Source: [Ruminococcus] lactaris ATCC 29176 (GTDB taxonomy: Bacteria; Bacillota; Clostridia; Lachnospirales; Lachnospiraceae). Taken from it: a stretch of 64,000 nucleotides of DNA. The notes under the pieces were generated by a model, which was given only the letters and a program-made list of their open reading frames with translations, had not been told where the DNA came from and ran no database searches. Positions 58,523 through 64,000 of this stretch are shown here, piece by piece (the stretch's first letter is position 1; every line of letters begins with the position of its first letter). The translations under genes and the position numbers were made by a program. The stretch covers positions 2,170,001 to 2,234,000 of the forward strand of contig NZ_CP102292.1 of NCBI RefSeq assembly GCF_025152405.1, in the 5' to 3' direction.

Positions 58523-60613
58523 TTACTTTGTCAGTAACATCATAATCTCATTACTTCTCTGAACAAATGCTGTCATTTCTTCCGGACTTAACGGCTTATG
58601 TGCCAGCATTGCAAGATCATACAACTGCTTGCAGATGACCGGTACATTCTTGCTCCGCTTATGCTCTACAAGGAACTGTACCAGTGGATGATTTGCATTC
58701 AGTACCAGCGTTGCCTGACTGCCAAACATAGACGGATCCATTCCGCTCATGCCATACATCTTCATCATCTCCTGCATTCTTCTGTTCTCTTCTGACAGAA
58801 CTGCCATTGATGCAACCTTATCATCTTTCAGCTTTTCAACTTTTACTTCCAGCTTATCATTACCAAGCTCTTTTCTGAAGATCTCCACCAGACTTTCTGC
58901 TGTCTTCTGGAATGCTTCTTTCTCATCTTCTGCCACTTCATCTTTCAGAGAATCATGCACATCTGCATCAATTCTTAAGAACTGAACTTCCTGATGCTTC
59001 TGCTCCAGATAAGTGATAAATGCAGAATCAATATTGTGCGTCAGGATGATCGCATCCTGTCCCTGTGCCTTGAACATATTGATATACTGGCTCTGCTGTA
59101 CCTCATCGGTTACATAGAAAATCCTTGTCTTCTCCGGCTCTTTTTCAGCATCTGCATCCGTGGATTCTGCCTCTTCTGACTTTGCTTCTGCCTCAGTATT
59201 TCCTGCTTTTGACTCTTCATTCTTTGCAGCCTCTTCTTTTGCAGCTTCTTCCACCTCAGCCTCGCCTTTGGCTTCTTTGATGATATCTTCCAGTGTCAGA
59301 TACTTATGCTCAAGATTCTTATAAAGCATGGAATCTTTCATCTTCTCACCGAATTTTTCATCTTTCAGGCATCCAAACTTGATGAACGGACTGATATCGT
59401 CCCAGTATTTTTCATAATTCTCACGGTCTGTCTTAAACATGCCATTGAGTTTATCTGCTACTTTCTTAGAAATATAATCCGCAACTTTATTTACGAATCC
59501 ATCATTCTGCAATGCACTTCTTGATACATTCAGCGGCAGATCCGGGCAATCAATGACTCCTTTCAGTACCATCAGGAACTCCGGAATCACTTCTTTAATA
59601 TTATCGGCAATAAATACCTGGTTGTTATACAGTTTGATCTTTCCTTCAATAGATTCATACTCTGTATTGATCTTCGGGAAATAAAGGATTCCCTTTAAAT
59701 TAAATGGATAATCCATATTTAAGTGGATCCAGAATAATGGTTCTTTGTAGTCCATAAATACCTTGCGGTAGAACTCAATATATTCTTCCTTCGTACACTC
59801 ACTCGGATTTTTTGTCCACAGCGGATGGATATCGCTGATGGAAACCGGGCGTCTTACAATCTTTGCCTTCTGCTTTGGCTCACCCTCTTCGCCTTCCTTT
59901 GGCTCTTCTGTGATATGCTCAACAACGGTATCTGTATCGAGTACATCAGCTTCATCAATGGTATCATACTCCGGTTCTGCATTTGCTCTGGAAAGGAAGA
60001 TCTCTACCGGCATAAAAGAGCAGTATCTCTCAAGCACTTCTCTTGCACGGTATTCATTTGCAAATTCCAGGCTGTCTTCATTCAGATACAGAGTGATCTC
60101 ACTTCCAACGGTCGTTCTGCTGCCTTCCTGCATCTCATACTCTGTACCACCTTCACTTGCCCAGTGAACCGGTTTTGCACCTTCTTTATAGGAAAGTGTA
60201 TCAATCTGAACTTCATCTGCTACCATAAATGCGGAGTAGAATCCAAGTCCGAAATGACCGATCATATCATCCTCTGTCGTCTTGTCTTTATACTTCTCAA
60301 GGAACTGCGTTGCACCTGAAAATGCAATCTGCGTAATATACTCTTCTACTTCTTCCGCTGTCATTCCAAGTCCGTTATCAATAAATTTCATCGTCTTCTC
60401 TTCCGGATTGACAATGACTTCAATCTTTGGCTTATAACCCTCCGGGAGTTCATACTCGCCCATCATATCCAGCTTTTTCAGCTTGGTGATCGCATCACAT
60501 CCGTTGGACACCAGCTCACGGACAAAAATATCATGATCCGAATAAACCCATTTCTTAATAATCGGGAAAATATTTTCGCTGTCGATTGATAAAGTACCTT
60601 TCTTAACTGCCAT
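58523..60613 (-). CDS. htpG: Hsp90-family chaperone HtpG
   Basis: About 696 residues from the ATG at 60613 (MAVKKGTLS), with AAGGAG 9 nt upstream; the codons up to 60688 are leader. ATP site: RELVSNGCDAITKL, DNGLGMT, GHFGLGFYSAFMVAD; middle domain FPKINTEYESIEGKIKLY. An acidic 50-residue insert (about 480-530, rich in Glu/Ala/Lys) is unlike E. coli HtpG. Regulated by HrcA, judging from the CIRCE upstream. Confidence 0.96.
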   Translation of the reverse strand: MAVKKGTLSIDSENIFPIIKKWVYSDHDIFVRELVSNGCDAITKLKKLDMMGEYELPEGYKPKIEVIVNPEEKTMKFIDNGLGMTAEEVEEYITQIAFSGATQFLEKYKDKTTEDDMIGHFGLGFYSAFMVADEVQIDTLSYKEGAKPVHWASEGGTEYEMQEGSRTTVGSEITLYLNEDSLEFANEYRAREVLERYCSFMPVEIFLSRANAEPEYDTIDEADVLDTDTVVEHITEEPKEGEEGEPKQKAKIVRRPVSISDIHPLWTKNPSECTKEEYIEFYRKVFMDYKEPLFWIHLNMDYPFNLKGILYFPKINTEYESIEGKIKLYNNQVFIADNIKEVIPEFLMVLKGVIDCPDLPLNVSRSALQNDGFVNKVADYISKKVADKLNGMFKTDRENYEKYWDDISPFIKFGCLKDEKFGEKMKDSMLYKNLEHKYLTLEDIIKEAKGEAEVEEAAKEEAAKNEESKAGNTEAEAKSEEAESTDADAEKEPEKTRIFYVTDEVQQSQYINMFKAQGQDAIILTHNIDSAFITYLEQKHQEVQFLRIDADVHDSLKDEVAEDEKEAFQKTAESLVEIFRKELGNDKLEVKVEKLKDDKVASMAVLSEENRRMQEMMKMYGMSGMDPSMFGSQATLVLNANHPLVQFLVEHKRSKNVPVICKQLYDLAMLAHKPLSPEEMTAFVQRSNEIMMLLTK

Positions 60614-60706
60614 TTTACTGCACTCCTTTTTTATTTGTTCACAATCTGTGATCCTTTTGTATTCTTTCTGCATGCTTTTACATAGCATATTTATTACCTA
60701 ATGGAC

Positions 60707-60735
60707 ATTCTAGTACAGCAAAATTTAAAAGTCAA
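60707..60735 (-). promoter_or_regulatory. Promoter of htpG
   Basis: Minus strand TTGACT (60735-60730), 17 nt, TAGAAT (60712-60707). The leader is about 85 nt. Confidence 0.75.
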
Positions 60736-60742
60736 TAGAAAA

Positions 60743-60769
60743 TTAGCACTCTTTTAAATAGAGTGCTAA
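60743..60769. promoter_or_regulatory. CIRCE operator (HrcA site)
   Basis: Perfect TTAGCACTC-N9-GAGTGCTAA (60743-60751 and 60761-60769). It lies 7 bp upstream of the htpG -35 box rather than downstream of the start site as in groE and dnaK operons. Confidence 0.92.
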
Positions 60770-60788
60770 TAATTTTATAAAAATAATA

Positions 60789-60883
60789 AGATGTTGGGAG
60801 CAAAAGCCCCCAACAATGATGCCAACGGATTGTTTCGCACTACGCACTCCCACAATCCTGCCCAATATTCGCATATCGTGGGA
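60789..60883 (+). ncRNA. Hairpin block related to the central element
   Basis: GATGTTGGGAGCAAAAG then CCCCCAAC then TGATGC at 60790-60822 matches GATGTCGGGGTCAAAAG, CCCCCGAC, TGATGC of the central element at 58014-58045. Here GTTGGG...CCCAAC forms a short stem, followed by GGATTGT/ACAATCC and GCATATCGTGGG. It lies between cyclophilin and htpG genes. Confidence 0.5.
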
Positions 60884-61402
60884 TTATACTGTCTCCGGCT
60901 CAGGATACTCTTCTCCAAATGTCTCCACAGTCACTTTTTTCATAACCTGCTTCTCCAGCGGACGGTCACTGTAATCGGTTGCTGTCTCAGCAATCTTGTT
61001 CACAACATCCATTCCCTCTGTAATCTTACCAAATGCGGCATAAGCTCCATCCAGATGCGGTGCTTTCTTATGCATGATAAAGAACTGGCTTCCTGCTGAA
61101 TCCGGATGCATTGCACGTGCCATGGAAAGGACTCCGGCATCATGTGCGAGATCATTCGTCACACCATTCTGTGCAAACTCACCTTTGATCGAATATCCCG
61201 GACCGCCCATTCCGGTTCCGTCCGGGCATCCCCCCTGAATCATAAATCCGCTGATCACACGATGAAAGATCAGTCCGTCATAAAAACCTTTTTTTACGAG
61301 AGATACAAAATTATTCACTGTATTCGGTGCGATCTCCGGATACAGTTCTGCTTTCATAATATCGCCATTTTCCATTTCAAATGTAACTACTGGATTTGCC
61401 AT
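60884..61402 (-). CDS. Peptidyl-prolyl cis-trans isomerase, cyclophilin type
   Basis: 172 residues, cytoplasmic. Cyclophilin segments: GLIFHRVISGFMIQGG with the catalytic Arg, GTGMGGPGYSIKGEF, LSMARAMHPDSAGSQFFI, and GKITEGMDVV. It lies upstream of htpG, both being protein-folding factors, separated by the CIRCE region. Confidence 0.95.
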   Translation of the reverse strand: MANPVVTFEMENGDIMKAELYPEIAPNTVNNFVSLVKKGFYDGLIFHRVISGFMIQGGCPDGTGMGGPGYSIKGEFAQNGVTNDLAHDAGVLSMARAMHPDSAGSQFFIMHKKAPHLDGAYAAFGKITEGMDVVNKIAETATDYSDRPLEKQVMKKVTVETFGEEYPEPETV

Positions 61403-61491
61403 AATAATTTCCTCTTTTCTTCTGATATTTATAAATCCTGTCTTCTAAAATATTGTAGCGGATTGCCCCATAAAGGTCAACCCGCCCATTC

Positions 61492-61566
61492 TTACAGAAT
61501 ATCAATATGATTGTTTTTACAAAATACCACTATGTTTGTTCTTACAGAATGTCAATATGTTCTCCT
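61492..61566. repeat. Three-copy 25-bp tandem repeat at the thiC 3' end
   Basis: Units at 61492, 61517 and 61542, each of TTACARAAT..CAATATG type with period exactly 25 bp. The last unit holds the final codons and stop of thiC. Confidence 0.8.
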
Positions 61567-62852
61567 GCCAGTGCCTTATTCATACTGCGGACTGCACAGA
61601 ATTTACCGCACATACTGCATGTATCGCTGTGGTCATCTTCCGGCAGACGGTCATCCCGGATTGCTTTTGCAGTTTCCGGATCTAATGCACATTCAAACTG
61701 TGCATCCCAATCCAGTACCCGGCGTGCATCGGCCATCTTATCATCAATATCTCTTGCATGTGGGATTCCCTTGGCTATATCTGCTGCATGAGCTGCAATC
61801 TTTGATGCAATAATTCCCTGCTTTACATCCTCAACATTTGGAAGGGCAAGATGCTCTGCCGGTGTAACGTAACAAAGGAATGCTGCTCCGTTCATTGCTG
61901 CCACAGCACCACCGATTGCTGCCGTAATGTGATCGTACCCCGGTGCAATATCCGTAACCAATGGTCCAAGTACGTAGAACGGTGCTCCCATACAGATCGT
62001 CTGCTGAACTTTCATATTGGCTGCTACCTGATCCAACGGCACATGTCCCGGTCCTTCTACCATAACCTGCACATTATGATCCCAGGCACGCTTTGTCAGC
62101 TCACCCAGGCGGACAAGCTCCTCAATCTGACATACATCGGTCGCATCTGCCAGGCATCCCGGTCTGCACGCATCTCCCAGTGAGATTGTCACATCATATT
62201 CTTCACAAATATCAAGGATTTCATCATAATATTCATAAAATGGATTTTCTTCTCCTGTCATGCTCATCCACGCAAAGACAAGACTTCCGCCACGACTGAC
62301 GATATTCATCTTTCTTTTATGCTTCTTGATCTGATCGATCGTCTTTCTTGTAATTCCGCAGTGCAGCGTCACAAAATCTACTCCGTCCTGTGCGTGCAGA
62401 CGTACAACATCCACAAAATCTTTTGCCGTCAGCTCTGACAGATCTCTCTGATAATGAATCACACTGTCATAAACCGGAACGGTTCCAATCATTGCCGGAC
62501 ACTCGCTTGTCAGCTTCTGACGGAACGGCTGCGTATTCCCGTGGCTGGAAAGATCCATGATCGCCTCAGCCCCGAGATTGACCGCACTCATGACCTTCTG
62601 CATCTCTATATCATAATCTTTACAGTCTCTTGATACTCCAAGATTGACATTGATCTTGGTACGGAGCATACTTCCTACCCCTTCCGGATCCAATGACTTA
62701 TGTAATTTGTTCGCACAGATTGCTACTTTTCCCTCAGCCACCAGTTCTCTTAATTTTTCTACCGGCATAAATTCCTTTTCTGCCACGATCTTCATCTGCT
62801 CTGTGATGATTCCCTTCCTTGCCGCATCCATCTGCGTCGTATATTCTGCCAT
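61542..62852 (-). CDS. thiC: Phosphomethylpyrimidine synthase
   Basis: Radical SAM enzyme turning AIR into HMP-P for thiamine. 436 residues, the short anaerobe type. Signature segments: [50 protein letters not shown], and the C-terminal cluster [11 protein letters not shown] (CxxCxxxxC). It follows the thiED fusion by 51 bp and uses the AIR product of the purM reaction encoded in this window. Confidence 0.97.
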   Translation of the reverse strand: MAEYTTQMDAARKGIITEQMKIVAEKEFMPVEKLRELVAEGKVAICANKLHKSLDPEGVGSMLRTKINVNLGVSRDCKDYDIEMQKVMSAVNLGAEAIMDLSSHGNTQPFRQKLTSECPAMIGTVPVYDSVIHYQRDLSELTAKDFVDVVRLHAQDGVDFVTLHCGITRKTIDQIKKHKRKMNIVSRGGSLVFAWMSMTGEENPFYEYYDEILDICEEYDVTISLGDACRPGCLADATDVCQIEELVRLGELTKRAWDHNVQVMVEGPGHVPLDQVAANMKVQQTICMGAPFYVLGPLVTDIAPGYDHITAAIGGAVAAMNGAAFLCYVTPAEHLALPNVEDVKQGIIASKIAAHAADIAKGIPHARDIDDKMADARRVLDWDAQFECALDPETAKAIRDDRLPEDDHSDTCSMCGKFCAVRSMNKALAGEHIDIL

Positions 62853-62903
62853 TTTTCCTCTCCTTTTCTGCTTATTTGTCTCTGATTTTTTCTTTAGAAC
62901 TAC

Positions 62904-64000
62904 TTATTCAAAAATTATTTTTCCCAGTGTATGATCCATCGGTCCCGAACCTGCTCCTAAATCCAGTTGTTCTTTTAATGCCTCCGTCAGATATTCTTTT
63001 GCCTTCTGCACCGCCTCTTCCATTCCTACACCTTTTGCAAGATTCGAGGCGATCGCACTGGAAAGAGTACAACCGGTTCCGTGGGTATTGGGATTTTCCA
63101 CCCGCTCACCACAGATCCAGACTTTTTTCTCCCCCGTACAGAGGAAATCATTTGCATCGTTGATCCGATGACCACCTTTCAATAAAACTGCACAGCCATA
63201 CTCCTCTACAATCTTTTCCGCTGCTGACTCCATATCCTGTGCATTTTTAATCTTCCTTCCGCTAAGCACCTCTGCCTCCGGGATATTCGGTGTGATCAGC
63301 TCCGCCAGCGGAAAAAGCTCTTTCTTCAGAGATTGCTCCGCATCTTTCTGTATCAGCCGATGACCACTGGTTGATACCATCACCGGATCAAGAACGATAT
63401 GCTCTGCCTGATATTCTTTCAGCTTTTCTGCCACAACATGAATGATTTCCCCGGAAGAAAGCATTCCGATCTTCACAGCATCCGGGCGAATATCTGTAAA
63501 AATACTGTCTATCTGCTGCCCGGCAAACTCCGGTGTCACTTCCATGATTCCCTGTACTCCGGTGGTATTCTGTGCCGTCAATGCCATGACAGCACTCATT
63601 CCATACACACCATTGGCTGCCATTGTCTTAAGATCTGCCTGGATTCCTGCTCCTCCACTGCAGTCACTTCCTGCGATGGTAAGCACCTTTTTCATTTCAA
63701 ATGCTTTCAAAAAACGTCGCACCATCTCCGGCTTGTCTTTTGCTGCAAATAATCCGCTCACTACAGCTACTCCGTCAATGCCTGTTCCAGTCAGTTCTTT
63801 TATATTTTCTGCGGTGATTCCGCCGATGGCTACAACCGGGATCTCCACTGCCTCGCAGATTGCACACAGTTCCTCTTTCGCAAGAGTCGTCACATCTGAC
63901 TTGGTCTGACTTCCAAAGACTGCACCGCATCCAATGTAGTCTGCACCTGCCTTTTGTGCCTGCAGAGCTTCTTTTACATTATGGGCACTGCCCCCGATAA
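62904..64000 (-). CDS. thiED: Bifunctional ThiE-ThiD: thiamine-phosphate synthase / HMP-P kinase, partial (N-terminus outside window)
   Basis: The frame is open from the window edge at 64000 without a stop. The first about 100 residues are the end of Thi[33 protein letters not shown], then VVAIGGIT and [10 protein letters not shown]. From about 63700 the ThiD domain begins ([23 protein letters not shown]), followed by [10 protein letters not shown] and [12 protein letters not shown]. One polypeptide therefore carries the final kinase and coupling steps of thiamine phosphate synthesis. Not two genes: there is no stop or ribosome-binding site at the junction. Confidence 0.93.
   Translation of the reverse strand, partial: IGGSAHNVKEALQAQKAGADYIGCGAVFGSQTKSDVTTLAKEELCAICEAVEIPVVAIGGITAENIKELTGTGIDGVAVVSGLFAAKDKPEMVRRFLKAFEMKKVLTIAGSDCSGGAGIQADLKTMAANGVYGMSAVMALTAQNTTGVQGIMEVTPEFAGQQIDSIFTDIRPDAVKIGMLSSGEIIHVVAEKLKEYQAEHIVLDPVMVSTSGHRLIQKDAEQSLKKELFPLAELITPNIPEAEVLSGRKIKNAQDMESAAEKIVEEYGCAVLLKGGHRINDANDFLCTGEKKVWICGERVENPNTHGTGCTLSSAIASNLAKGVGMEEAVQKAKEYLTEALKEQLDLGAGSGPMDHTLGKIIFE

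Noticed and set aside
1-64000. Prophage, integrative element or replication origin
   Set aside because: No phage, conjugation, integrase or dnaA-type genes were seen; the only mobile element supported is the IS607 copy.

Overview
The window looks like a chromosomal segment of a spore-forming, low-GC Gram-positive bacterium of the class Clostridia, most likely family Lachnospiraceae. The sporulation genes (spoIIR, a SPOCS-LysM coat protein, a Csp-type subtilase), the class 1B dihydroorotate dehydrogenase (pyrD/pyrK), a DUF4358/MBOAT surface-acetylation locus and consensus SigA promoters all fit. The genus cannot be fixed from the sequence alone. Most genes lie on the minus strand, so operons below are read from high to low coordinates.

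Region by region. 1-8 kb: a pyrF-pyrK-pyrD-pyrE operon ends in a 49-residue membrane peptide and a terminator, and is followed by VanZ-like, small membrane, M29 peptidase, purE and purM (cut by the edge) genes. 8-9.1 kb: DUF2752 and zinc-ribbon/CD225 membrane proteins. 9.2-18 kb: a polysaccharide deacetylase, a TetM-like GTPase fused to a Rae1/YacP-like NYN nuclease domain, a response regulator, a histidine kinase and an ABC exporter form one coherent block, with 11-bp-spaced direct repeats in front of the exporter. 18-24.5 kb: DnaJ-like and zinc-ribbon proteins, a Gld-like ABC system and an acyl-ACP thioesterase. 24.5-30 kb: CDF metal efflux, spoIIR, a GntR regulator, ispE, SPOCS-LysM and a PrcB-like lipoprotein. 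30.4-34.3 kb: plsC with a structured leader, then copA with its CsoR repressor and operators; copA carries an in-frame CopZ-like tail with its own ribosome-binding site. 34.4-38 kb: luxS, an aldo/keto reductase and an IS607-family element (serine recombinase plus TnpB) inserted just upstream of the reductase. 38.2-40.8 kb: tRNA-Leu(CAG), a Ca2+/Na+ exchanger, rpsI and rplM. 41-51.6 kb: a GH13 enzyme, nudC, a Csp-like subtilase, a KefB-type antiporter, clpX, ligA and rluF. 51.6-55.5 kb: a SGNH/DUF4358/MBOAT/DHHW O-acetylation operon, divergent from an NCS2 purine or uracil permease. 57-64 kb: a DUF5721 gene, a remarkable 880-bp structured non-coding element, htpG with a CIRCE operator, a cyclophilin, thiC and a ThiE-ThiD fusion cut by the edge.

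The strongest candidate for something undescribed is the 57634-58515 element. It holds two roughly 315-nt copies in opposite orientation that fold into the same multi-helix structure through compensatory base changes, with a third, unrelated long-range palindrome between them. Part of that middle palindrome recurs at 60789. Other leads are the GTPase-nuclease fusion in an apparent envelope or antibiotic-stress block, the nested copZ inside copA, the unidentified plsC leader, and a recurring pattern of short degenerate tandem duplications around gene ends.
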